Shown here: piece by piece, positions 35,432-42,370 of the stretch
How positions within the stretch are numbered: position 1 is the first letter of the stretch
Layout of the letters: each line of letters begins with the position of its first letter
DNA from: Gramella jeungdoensis
GTDB lineage: Bacteria > Bacteroidota > Bacteroidia > Flavobacteriales > Flavobacteriaceae
Assembly (NCBI RefSeq): GCF_023805255.1
Contig: NZ_JAMSCK010000001.1
Location: forward strand, 310,001 to 374,000
Length of the DNA: 64,000 nt
Reading direction: 5' to 3'
The notes under the pieces: model-generated
Told to the model about the DNA's origin: nothing
Databases searched by the model: none
Seen by the model: the letters and a program-made list of their open reading frames with translations, nothing else
Position numbers and translations under genes: made by a program

Positions 35432-35443
35432 AAAGGAGGTGAT
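35432..35443 (+). promoter_or_regulatory. rpsU: Strong Shine-Dalgarno of rpsU
   Basis: AAAGGAGGTGAT is an 11-base match to the 16S rRNA 3' end, six bases before the rpsU ATG. It is exceptional, since I see no comparable site elsewhere in this window. In Bacteroidota ribosomes the anti-Shine-Dalgarno is covered with the help of bS21, so this site can be read as a sensor of bS21-deficient ribosomes. Confidence 0.85.
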
Positions 35444-35449
35444 GACACT

Positions 35450-35644
35450 ATGTTAATTATACCAGTTAAAGACGGAGAAAATATAGATAGAGCTCTTAAG
35501 CGTTTTAAGCGTAAGTTCGATAAAACCGGAACTATGCGTCAGCTAAGAGATCGTCAGCATTTTACAAAACCTTCTGTTGAAAGAAGAGCTCAGATTCAAA
35601 AAGCTCAGTACATTCAGCATCTGAGAGACCAGGAAGATATCTAG
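35450..35644 (+). CDS. rpsU: 30S ribosomal protein bS21
   Basis: 64 residues, MLIIPVKDGENIDRALKRFK onward, very basic, usual length for bS21. The frame extends 16 codons upstream, but those cover the promoter and Shine-Dalgarno, so the ATG at 35450 is the start. bS21 sits near the 16S 3' end; in Bacteroidota it takes part in hiding the anti-Shine-Dalgarno. Followed by a hairpin terminator and a Xer-type recombinase. Confidence 0.95.
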   Translation: MLIIPVKDGENIDRALKRFKRKFDKTGTMRQLRDRQHFTKPSVERRAQIQKAQYIQHLRDQEDI

Positions 35645-35686
35645 TATCTCTTGAAGCGATTGTAAAATCAGTCGACAATATTAAAG

Positions 35687-35735
35687 ACTGTTGATAGGCT
35701 AAAGTTTAGTAACTTTGTTTATCAACAGTTTTTTT
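35687..35735 (+). terminator. Terminator of rpsU with the next gene's -7 box in its loop
   Basis: ACTGTTGATA (35687-35696) pairs perfectly with TATCAACAGT (35720-35729), followed by seven T. The 23-base loop contains TAACTTTG (35710-35717), a TAnnTTTG box, so the next gene's promoter probably lies inside the hairpin. Confidence 0.75.
35710..35717 (+). promoter_or_regulatory. Promoter -7 box of the Xer-type recombinase
   Basis: TAACTTTG fits TAnnTTTG; it lies 18 bases ahead of the ATG at 35736 and within the rpsU terminator loop. Confidence 0.45.
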
Positions 35736-36626
35736 ATGCCCTTTTCTGCCTTTCTAGACTATCTTAAGCTCGAAAAGAAATATTCCGTGCATACTGTTAA
35801 AGCGTATTCAACGGACCTGAGCGCATTTCAGGAATTTTTAAAAGAAACCTTTGATGAAGATGATTTGCTGAAGGTAAATTATTCCCAAATAAGAAGCTGG
35901 ATAGTAAGACTTTCGGAATCTCAAATTTCTAACCGCACCATCAATAGGAAAATCTCCTCTCTAAAGACCTATTATCGTTTTTTGATGAAAATAGGCGAAA
36001 TAGATTACACTCCTCTAACAAAGCATAAAGCCTTAAAGACCTCTAAGAAGGTGCAGATTCCGTTTTCTGAAAATGAGATAACCAGGGTCCTGGATAATAT
36101 GGACGATTCCAGCTTTGAAGGTATTCGTGACAGATTCATAGTTGAGCTGTTTTATTCAACGGGTATCAGGAGAATAGAATTAATAGAAATTAAACTAAAC
36201 GACCTGGATCTTGATTCGTGTGTTTTGAAGGTTTTGGGGAAGAGAAATAAGGAGAGATATATTCCACTTATAGCATCGGTGAAAGATACCGCGTGCAAAT
36301 ACCTTGAATTTAGAGAGGCTTTCGAGGATTCAGGGGATAAGTCATATCTTTTTTTGACCTCCAAAGGACAGAAACTATATGAAAGTTTTGTTTATAGAAT
36401 TATAAATAATTATTTTAGTGAGGTGTCTGGTAAACTAAAAAAGAGTCCGCATATCCTGCGGCATTCGTTTGCCACTCATTTATTGAACCAGGGTGCTAAT
36501 CTAAATGCGGTAAAAGAATTGTTGGGTCACTCCAGTCTGGCAGCGACCCAGGTCTACACTCATAACAGCATTGCCGAACTTAGCAAAATTCACAAACAGG
36601 CACACCCTCGGAACAATAAGAATTAA
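35736..36626 (+). CDS. Tyrosine recombinase, XerC/XerD family
   Basis: 296 residues. The N-terminal SAM-like DNA-binding domain (FLDYLKLEKKYSVHTVKAYS) is followed by the catalytic domain with R in STGIRRIEL, H-x-x-R in HILRHSFATHLL, H in LLGHSSLAATQVY and the nucleophile tyrosine in QVYTH. Housekeeping Xer recombinases resolve chromosome dimers at dif. No dif-like site or integrated element is seen here, and size fits a chromosomal Xer rather than an integrase. The ATG at 35736 is chosen since an upstream in-frame TTG overlaps the -7 box. Hibernation factor gene follows after 33 bases. Confidence 0.9.
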   Translation: MPFSAFLDYLKLEKKYSVHTVKAYSTDLSAFQEFLKETFDEDDLLKVNYSQIRSWIVRLSESQISNRTINRKISSLKTYYRFLMKIGEIDYTPLTKHKALKTSKKVQIPFSENEITRVLDNMDDSSFEGIRDRFIVELFYSTGIRRIELIEIKLNDLDLDSCVLKVLGKRNKERYIPLIASVKDTACKYLEFREAFEDSGDKSYLFLTSKGQKLYESFVYRIINNYFSEVSGKLKKSPHILRHSFATHLLNQGANLNAVKELLGHSSLAATQVYTHNSIAELSKIHKQAHPRNNKN

Positions 36627-36659
36627 CTTAACTTTTTGTTTAATTAAATTCTACTGGAT

Positions 36660-36962
36660 ATGAAAGTAAATCTGCAGTCCGTAAACTTCAATGCCGATCG
36701 TAAACTGATTGACTTCACTCAAAGAAAACTCGATAAACTGGAAACCTATTTTGATAAAATTATTTATGCCGACGTTTATTTTAAAGTTCAAAATACCAGC
36801 GGCAAGGAAAACAAGATAACTGAGATTTTACTTAGCATTCCCGGAGGAGATTTAATGGTAAAGAAAACCTGTAATAAATTTGAAGCATGTGTGGATGAGT
36901 GTGTTAGTTCTTTGCAAAGACAACTCATCAAAAGAAAGGAAAAAATGAGTGCTCATGTTTAG
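36660..36962 (+). CDS. Ribosome hibernation-promoting factor (HPF/RaiA family, short form)
   Basis: 100 residues beginning MKVNLQSVNFNADRKLIDFT, with the beta-alpha fold of RaiA/HPF and a lysine-rich C-terminal helix RQLIKRKEKMSAHV. It binds the 30S decoding site in stationary phase. The dimerising C-terminal domain of long HPF is missing, so this is the short type. In line with the ribosomal genes on both sides. Confidence 0.92.
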   Translation: MKVNLQSVNFNADRKLIDFTQRKLDKLETYFDKIIYADVYFKVQNTSGKENKITEILLSIPGGDLMVKKTCNKFEACVDECVSSLQRQLIKRKEKMSAHV

Positions 36963-36985
36963 CTGATTTTTTTCAAAATTATTTT

Positions 36986-37014
36986 TTGATAAAGGAATAA
37001 TTTATATACATTTG
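36986..37014 (+). promoter_or_regulatory. Promoter of the tRNA-Thr/Tyr/Gly/Thr-tuf cluster
   Basis: TTG at 36986-36988, an 18-base spacer, and TACATTTG at 37007-37014, fitting TAnnTTTG. The first tRNA begins about 50 bases later. Confidence 0.7.
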
Positions 37015-37065
37015 CAGTCCGTTAGAAATAGCGGACTTTTTTATGCTGAAAAAGTAGCTGAAAAG

Positions 37066-37139
37066 GCCGATGTAGCTCAGCTGGCTAGAGCAGCTGATTT
37101 GTAATCAGCAGGTCGTGGGTTCGAGTCCCTCCATCGGCT
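37066..37139 (+). tRNA. tRNA-Thr (anticodon TGT), copy 1
   Basis: 74 bases. Acceptor GCCGATG/CATCGGC, anticodon stem CTGAT/ATCAG with loop TTGTA-type giving TGT, and T-arm GTGGGTTCGAGTCCC. Identical to the copy at 60271-60344. Confidence 0.95.
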
Positions 37140-37341
37140 CTTGAAATACTGAAATCACCGAAGTTTCGAAGAAATTTCAATAGCTAAAGCCTTAGGGTTT
37201 AAAAGCTTGAAAATTTTTCCTTTGAAATTTTGAAAAATGCTTTGGATGGTGCTTCAAATTTGCTTTAATTTGCAGCCGTTTTAAAACCATCATGAAGCTT
37301 AGCTACTGTAGCTATGGTTCTATGAAATAGTGGAATGATTT

Positions 37342-37424
37342 GGGGAGATACTCAAGCGGCCAACGAGGACAGACTGTAAATCTGTTGGTTTTTACCTTCG
37401 CAGGTTCGAATCCTGCTCTCCCCA
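37342..37424 (+). tRNA. tRNA-Tyr (anticodon GTA)
   Basis: 83-base class II tRNA. Acceptor GGGGAGA/TCTCCCC, anticodon stem ACAGA/TCTGT with loop CTGTAAA giving GTA, and a long variable arm. No encoded CCA. Confidence 0.95.
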
Positions 37425-37547
37425 CAAAGATTTTTTTAAAGATCGCGTAGAAAATTCATTTTCTTAAGCGAGCGAAAATAAAATCTTTGTAAGGGGTCAC
37501 CCTTACGGGATCATCATTTATTGATAATCCTTTAAATATATGAAAAG

Positions 37548-37620
37548 GCGGGAGTAGCTCAGTTGGTAGAGCGTCAGCCTTCCAAGCTGAATGTCGCCGG
37601 TTCGAACCCGGTCTCCCGCT
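37548..37620 (+). tRNA. tRNA-Gly (anticodon TCC)
   Basis: 73 bases. Acceptor GCGGGAG/CTCCCGC, anticodon loop CTTCCAA giving TCC, T-arm CCGGTTCGAACCCGG. Confidence 0.95.
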
Positions 37621-37760
37621 CTAAATTAATTTGAATCAGGATATTCCCCGGTCGCTGAATAAGTGAAATTTAAAGGTTTTCCTGCCTTTGCTTTTTATGT
37701 CTTATTCGTTAGATTATCCAATTGGGTTATATCGGCACTGTACCTCGATCCTGATTTTTT

Positions 37761-37809
37761 CCATAAACCTGTATTTGGTTTATGGCTATTGCTGTTTGAG
37801 AAACAGCAA
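37761..37809 (+). promoter_or_regulatory. Tandem perfect hairpins between tRNA-Gly and tRNA-Thr
   Basis: CCATAAACC / GGTTTATGG (37761-37769 with 37777-37785) and TTGCTGTTT / AAACAGCAA (37789-37797 with 37801-37809). No T tract follows, so RNA processing or structural insulation is more likely than termination. Confidence 0.6.
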
Positions 37810-37817
37810 ATTGTAAG

Positions 37818-37889
37818 GCCGACGTAGCTCAGGGGTAGAGCGTTTCCTTGGTAAGGAAGAGGTCACGGGTTCAATTCCCGTCGTTGGCT
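37818..37889 (+). tRNA. tRNA-Thr (anticodon GGT)
   Basis: 72 bases. Acceptor GCCGACG/CGTTGGC with one G-T wobble, anticodon loop TTGGTAA giving GGT, T-arm CGGGTTCAATTCCCG. Confidence 0.95.
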
Positions 37890-37946
37890 CTAGTTTTGTA
37901 TAAAATTGAACACTAATATATAACTAAGATTAAATAAGTATTAATT

Positions 37947-39134
37947 ATGGCAAAGGAAACTTATGATCGTTCCAAACCGCACCTTAATATTGGTACAATT
38001 GGACACGTAGATCACGGAAAAACTACTTTAACTGCAGCTATTACTAAAGTGATGGCTGACGCTGGATATTCTGAAGCAAGAGCTTTTGATCAAATTGACA
38101 ACGCTCCTGAAGAAAAAGACAGAGGTATTACAATTAACTCTTCGCACGTAGAGTACCAAACAGCTAACCGTCACTATGCACACGTTGACTGTCCTGGTCA
38201 CGCCGATTACGTTAAGAACATGGTAACTGGTGCTGCTCAGATGGACGGTGCTATCCTTGTTGTGGCTGCTACCGATGGTCCTATGCCGCAAACTCGTGAG
38301 CACATCCTTCTTGGACGTCAGGTTGGTATCCCAAGAATCGTTGTGTTCTTGAACAAAGTTGACCTTGTTGATGATGAGGAGCTTCTTGAGCTAGTTGAAA
38401 TGGAAGTTAGAGATCTTCTTTCTTTCTACGAGTATGATGGTGATAATGGTCCTGTAATTTCAGGTTCTGCACTTGGAGCTCTAGAAGGTGATGAGAAATG
38501 GTCAAAGACTGTTCTTGAGCTTATGGAGGCTGTAGATACCTGGATTGAACTTCCAGAGCGTGATGTAGATAAGCCTTTCTTGATGCCTATAGAAGATGTA
38601 TTCTCTATTACTGGTCGTGGTACTGTTGCAACTGGACGTATCGAAACTGGTGTTGCTAACACTGGAGATCCTGTAGAGATCATTGGTATGGGAGCTGGAA
38701 AACTTACTTCTACTATCACTGGAGTTGAGATGTTCCGTAAGATATTAGATAGAGGTGAAGCTGGAGATAACGTTGGAATCCTTCTTAGAGGTATTGAGAA
38801 AAACCAGATCTCAAGAGGTATGGTAATCACTAAGCCTGGATCTGTAACTCCTCATGCTAAATTTAAAGCAGAGGTTTATATCCTTAAGAAAGAAGAAGGT
38901 GGACGTCACACTCCATTCCACAATAACTACCGTCCACAGTTCTACGTACGTACAACTGACGTAACAGGAACTATCAACCTTCCTGATGGAGTAGAGATGG
39001 TGATGCCTGGAGATAACCTTACTATTACAGTAGAGCTTATCCAGCCAATCGCAATGAATGTTGGTCTGCGTTTCGCTATCCGTGAAGGTGGTAGAACAGT
39101 AGGAGCTGGTCAGGTAACTGAGATTCTAGACTAA
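37947..39134 (+). CDS. tuf: Translation elongation factor Tu
   Basis: 395 residues, the usual length. Delivers aminoacyl-tRNA to the ribosome with GTP. G1 is [10 protein letters not shown] near residue 19, switch [13 protein letters not shown], and the base-recognition motif [10 protein letters not shown]. Strongly biased codon use shows high expression. In the conserved Bacteroidota order tRNAs-tuf-tRNA-Trp-secE-nusG-rplKAJL-rpoBC. A hairpin follows its stop. Confidence 0.98.
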   Translation: MAKETYDRSKPHLNIGTIGHVDHGKTTLTAAITKVMADAGYSEARAFDQIDNAPEEKDRGITINSSHVEYQTANRHYAHVDCPGHADYVKNMVTGAAQMDGAILVVAATDGPMPQTREHILLGRQVGIPRIVVFLNKVDLVDDEELLELVEMEVRDLLSFYEYDGDNGPVISGSALGALEGDEKWSKTVLELMEAVDTWIELPERDVDKPFLMPIEDVFSITGRGTVATGRIETGVANTGDPVEIIGMGAGKLTSTITGVEMFRKILDRGEAGDNVGILLRGIEKNQISRGMVITKPGSVTPHAKFKAEVYILKKEEGGRHTPFHNNYRPQFYVRTTDVTGTINLPDGVEMVMPGDNLTITVELIQPIAMNVGLRFAIREGGRTVGAGQVTEILD

Positions 39135-39151
39135 GAATCGTTTAATATAAA

Positions 39152-39180
39152 AAGGTATCCCGTGAAGAGCGGGATACCTT
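39152..39180 (+). terminator. Hairpin after tuf (attenuator or processing site)
   Basis: AAGGTATCCCG pairs with CGGGATACCTT around TGAAGAG, an 11-pair stem. No T tract follows and tRNA-Trp begins 12 bases on, so it may partly terminate transcription or guide processing. Confidence 0.6.
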
Positions 39181-39191
39181 CACTTATATTT

Positions 39192-39264
39192 ACGGGTTTA
39201 GCTCAGTTGGTAGAGCACTGGTCTCCAAAACCAGGTGTCGGGAGTTCGAGTCTCTCAACCCGTG
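39192..39264 (+). tRNA. tRNA-Trp (anticodon CCA)
   Basis: 73 bases. Acceptor ACGGGTT/AACCCGT, anticodon stem CTGGT/ACCAG with loop CTCCAAA giving CCA. Located between tuf and secE, the usual place in Bacteroidota. Confidence 0.95.
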
Positions 39265-39282
39265 CAAATATTTTTATAGAAA

Positions 39283-39480
39283 ATGGCAGGAATTGTTAAT
39301 TACATATCAGAATCATATAACGAGTTAAGAAACCACGTTACCTGGACAAGCTGGACAGAAGCTCAAAGGCTTACAGTTCTTGTAGCTGTTTTCTCGATTA
39401 TATTCTCATTGGCAATTTGGGGTGTTGATACGCTTTTTAGTGGAGCGATAGAGCAGTACTTCGAATGGGTTAAATCATAA
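39283..39480 (+). CDS. secE: Preprotein translocase subunit SecE
   Basis: 65 residues, the short single-membrane-helix form. Amphipathic N-terminal helix with NELRNHVTWTSWTEAQR (the conserved E-x-x-x-V-x-W pattern), then LTVLVAVFSIIFSLAIWGVD. Stabilises SecY in the translocon. Eleven bases before nusG. Confidence 0.95.
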   Translation: MAGIVNYISESYNELRNHVTWTSWTEAQRLTVLVAVFSIIFSLAIWGVDTLFSGAIEQYFEWVKS

Positions 39481-39491
39481 TTATAACGGCA

Positions 39492-40043
39492 ATGGCAGAA
39501 GCAAAGGATAAAAAATGGTATGTGGTTCGTGCCGTTAGCGGACAGGAAAACAAAGTTAAGGACTATATAGAGAAAGAGATTGCTCATTTGGGTCTTGAAG
39601 ACTATGTTGAACAGGTTTTGGTTCCTACCGAGAAGGTAATTCAGATCCGAAACGGTAAGAAGGTGAATAAGGAGAGAGTGTACTTTCCTGGCTATGTAAT
39701 GATTCAGGCAAACCTTGGGGGAGAGATTCCTCATATTATAAAAGGAATTAACGGAGTTATTGGATTTTTAGGCGAAACTAAAGGGGGAGATCCTGTGCCG
39801 CTTAGAAAATCTGAGGTGAACAGAATGCTTGGTAAAGTTGATGAGCTTTCTGTTAAGAGCGATAATGTTGCGATTCCGTTTACTATTGGAGAGACTATTA
39901 AGGTTATTGACGGGCCGTTCAATGGCTTTAATGGTACGGTAGAAAAGATTAATGAAGAAAAGCGTAAGCTTGAGGTGATGGTGAAGATCTTCGGAAGGAA
40001 GACTCCACTTGAGCTAAGCTATATGCAGGTAGAAAAAGTATAA
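39492..40043 (+). CDS. nusG: Transcription termination/antitermination factor NusG
   Basis: 183 residues. NGN domain starts KKWYVVRAVSGQENKVKDYI, with YFPGYVMIQANLGGE, and the C-terminal KOW domain has GETIKVIDGPFNGFNGTVEK. Binds RNA polymerase and couples it with Rho or the ribosome. Followed by a 73-base gap with a hairpin before rplK. Confidence 0.96.
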   Translation: MAEAKDKKWYVVRAVSGQENKVKDYIEKEIAHLGLEDYVEQVLVPTEKVIQIRNGKKVNKERVYFPGYVMIQANLGGEIPHIIKGINGVIGFLGETKGGDPVPLRKSEVNRMLGKVDELSVKSDNVAIPFTIGETIKVIDGPFNGFNGTVEKINEEKRKLEVMVKIFGRKTPLELSYMQVEKV

Positions 40044-40064
40044 AAATAACTGTTACATATTTTT

Positions 40065-40100
40065 TGATAGTTTTTTCAGCTTCCACTCAATAAACTATCA
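40065..40100 (+). promoter_or_regulatory. Stem-loop in the nusG-rplK spacer
   Basis: TGATAGTTT (40065-40073) pairs perfectly with AAACTATCA (40092-40100), 16 bases ahead of the rplK ATG. In other bacteria L1 represses its operon at a leader hairpin in this place; whether this is an L1 site is untested. Confidence 0.5.
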
Positions 40101-40116
40101 CTCAAAAATTTGAAAA

Positions 40117-40554
40117 ATGGCAAAAGAAGTAAGTAAAGTTGTAAAACTACAAGTTCGCGGAGGTGCTGCTAACCCATCACCACCAGTTGGACCTGCTTTG
40201 GGTGCTGCCGGGGTAAATATCATGGAATTCTGTAAGCAATTCAATGGTAGAACTCAGGATAAGCAAGGAAAGGTACTGCCAGTTGTGATTACTGTTTATT
40301 CAGATAAGTCTTTTGATTTTGTTATCAAGACTCCACCTGCAGCAGTACAATTGATGGAAGCAGCTAAGACTAAGAAGGGTTCAGGCGAGCCTAACAGAAA
40401 AAAAGTAGCAAGTGTTTCTTGGGATCAGGTTAAAACAATTGCAGAAGACAAAATGCAGGATCTTAATGCATTTACTGTAGAATCTGCAATGAAAATGGTT
40501 GCCGGAACAGCTCGTTCGATGGGAATAACTGTAAAAGGTGATGCACCGTTTTAA
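40117..40554 (+). CDS. rplK: 50S ribosomal protein uL11
   Basis: 145 residues. [20 protein letters not shown] and [17 protein letters not shown] are the invariant N-terminal proline-rich switch, and the C-terminal domain carries [14 protein letters not shown]. Binds the GTPase centre of 23S rRNA. First of rplKAJL. Confidence 0.97.
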   Translation: MAKEVSKVVKLQVRGGAANPSPPVGPALGAAGVNIMEFCKQFNGRTQDKQGKVLPVVITVYSDKSFDFVIKTPPAAVQLMEAAKTKKGSGEPNRKKVASVSWDQVKTIAEDKMQDLNAFTVESAMKMVAGTARSMGITVKGDAPF

Positions 40555-40573
40555 TCCAAAAAGAAATTAGAAA

Positions 40574-41272
40574 ATGGCAAAATTAACTAAAAAGCAAAAA
40601 GAAGCTCAGGCTAAGATCGAGAACGGCAAGGCCTACACGGTTGCTGAGGCTTCAGCTTTGATAAAAGAAGTTTCCAACGAGAACTTTGACGCTTCTGTGG
40701 ATCTTGCGGTTCGTTTGAACGTAGACCCAAGAAAAGCAAACCAGATGGTGAGAGGGGTTGTAACGCTTCCACACGGAACTGGTAAAGATGTTAAGGTTTT
40801 GGCTCTTGTAACTCCAGATAAGGAGGAAGAAGCTAAAGAAGCTGGTGCCGACTTCGTTGGATTAGATGAGTATCTTGATAAGATCAAAGGTGGCTGGACA
40901 GATGTTGATGTAATCATCACCATGCCTAGCGTTATGGGTAAACTTGGACCCTTAGGACGTGTTCTTGGGCCAAGGGGTTTGATGCCTAACCCAAAAACCG
41001 GTACCGTAACCATGGATATCGCTAAAGCGGTTTCTGATGTTAAGGCTGGTAAGATCGACTTCAAGGTGGATAAAACAGGAATTGTACACGCTGCTGTTGG
41101 AAAAGCATCTTTTGATGCTGAGAAGATCGCAGGGAATGCAAAGGAATTATTAACTACGCTGGTAAAATTGAAGCCTCAGGCAGCAAAGGGTGTATACATT
41201 AAGAGTATTTACATGTCTACTACCATGAGCCCGAGTGTTGCAATAGATACTAAAAGGTTTACTGAGCAATAA
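40574..41272 (+). CDS. rplA: 50S ribosomal protein uL1
   Basis: 232 residues, with the signature [20 protein letters not shown] and [10 protein letters not shown]. Forms the L1 stalk at the E site and may repress its own operon. 19 bases after rplK. Confidence 0.97.
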   Translation: MAKLTKKQKEAQAKIENGKAYTVAEASALIKEVSNENFDASVDLAVRLNVDPRKANQMVRGVVTLPHGTGKDVKVLALVTPDKEEEAKEAGADFVGLDEYLDKIKGGWTDVDVIITMPSVMGKLGPLGRVLGPRGLMPNPKTGTVTMDIAKAVSDVKAGKIDFKVDKTGIVHAAVGKASFDAEKIAGNAKELLTTLVKLKPQAAKGVYIKSIYMSTTMSPSVAIDTKRFTEQ

Positions 41273-41281
41273 TTTAAGGTT

Positions 41282-41803
41282 ATGACAAGAGAAGAAAAAT
41301 CACAAGTTATAGAAGATTTAACTGCCCAGTTAGCCGAAACTCAAACTATCTATTTGGCTGACATATCTGGCCTTGATGCCGGAAGTACTTCTAACTTACG
41401 TAGAGCTTGTTTCAAGGCTAACGTAAAGTTATCGGTAGTTAAAAATACATTGCTTGCTAAGGCTATGGAAGCGACTGAAAAAGATTTCGGTGACCTTCCT
41501 TCAGTTTTAAAAGGCAATACCTCTATCATGCTTTCTGAAACCGGAAATGCTCCGGCGAAAGTAATTAAGGAATTTAGAAAGAAATCTGAGAAACCTGTAC
41601 TTAAAGGAGCTTTTGTAGAAGAAGCTATTTATGTAGGTGATGACTATCTTGAGACACTTGTTAATATCAAGTCTAAAGAAGAAGTTATCGGGGATATCGT
41701 TGGATTGCTTCAATCTCCTGCTAAGAATGTTGTTTCTGCACTTAAATCAGGGGGCGGAAAACTTGCAGGAATCCTTAAGACTCTTTCAGAAAAAGAGGGA
41801 TAA
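41282..41803 (+). CDS. rplJ: 50S ribosomal protein uL10
   Basis: 173 residues: N-terminal MTREEKSQVIEDLTAQLAET, RRACFKANVKLSVVKNTLLA and a C-terminal helix that carries L7/L12 dimers. Only nine bases separate it from rplA, so there is no room for an E. coli-style L10 leader. Confidence 0.96.
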   Translation: MTREEKSQVIEDLTAQLAETQTIYLADISGLDAGSTSNLRRACFKANVKLSVVKNTLLAKAMEATEKDFGDLPSVLKGNTSIMLSETGNAPAKVIKEFRKKSEKPVLKGAFVEEAIYVGDDYLETLVNIKSKEEVIGDIVGLLQSPAKNVVSALKSGGGKLAGILKTLSEKEG

Positions 41804-41862
41804 TATAGTACGCACTTTTTAACAATTATAAATTTTAAAGAACTTTTTAAAAACGATAGAAA

Positions 41863-42240
41863 ATGGCAGATTTAAAAGATTTCGCAGAACAATTGGTTAA
41901 CTTGACCGTAAAAGAAGTAAACGAGTTAGCTGATATTTTAAAAGAAGAATATGGTATCGAGCCTGCTGCTGCTGCAGTAGCTGTTGCTGGTGGTGCTGCC
42001 GCTGGTGGTGGTGAAGAAGCTGAAGAGCAATCAGAATTCGACGTAATTCTTACTGCTCCAGGTGGATCTAAACTAGCAGTAGTTAAACTTGTAAAAGAAC
42101 TTACAGGTCTTGGACTTAAAGATGCTAAGGAACTAGTTGATGGTGCTCCAAAACCAGTTAAAGAAGGAGTTGCTAAAGACGAAGCTGAAGCTCTTAAAAA
42201 GCAATTAGAAGAAGCAGGAGCTGAGGTTGAGCTTAAATAA
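41863..42240 (+). CDS. rplL: 50S ribosomal protein bL12 (L7/L12)
   Basis: 125 residues. Dimerising N-terminal domain, an Ala/Gly hinge ([20 protein letters not shown]), and the C-terminal factor-binding domain with [20 protein letters not shown]. Stalk protein recruiting elongation factors. A large hairpin separates it from rpoB. Confidence 0.97.
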   Translation: MADLKDFAEQLVNLTVKEVNELADILKEEYGIEPAAAAVAVAGGAAAGGGEEAEEQSEFDVILTAPGGSKLAVVKLVKELTGLGLKDAKELVDGAPKPVKEGVAKDEAEALKKQLEEAGAEVELK

Positions 42241-42264
42241 GCTTGACGAAAGCAATATTATTTA

Positions 42265-42302
42265 GGTTTAGGCCTCAGGATACGCTCCTGAAGGTCTAAA
42301 CC
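42265..42302 (+). promoter_or_regulatory. rplL-rpoB intergenic stem-loop
   Basis: GGTTTAGGCCTCAGGA (42265-42280) folds on TCCTGAAGGTCTAAACC (42286-42302) with one G-T wobble and one bulged A around a TACGC loop. The position matches the attenuator/RNase III site that lowers rpoB relative to rplL in E. coli. No long T tract. Confidence 0.65.
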
Positions 42303-42370
42303 CTTTTGCGTATATAGAGCCATTGCTCTTTTCGCGCCTATTTTTATATAAATTATAATCCCGTCCATTG

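Noticed and set aside
35736-36626. Possible integrase of a mobile element
   Set aside because: Length and domain order fit a chromosomal Xer recombinase, with no att repeats, cargo or tRNA disruption beside it.
37634-37756. Long-range pairing AATCAGGAT with ATCCTGATT followed by T tract after tRNA-Gly
   Set aside because: Nine pairs over a 105-base loop are too distant for a convincing terminator, and downstream tRNA-Thr has no obvious promoter of its own.
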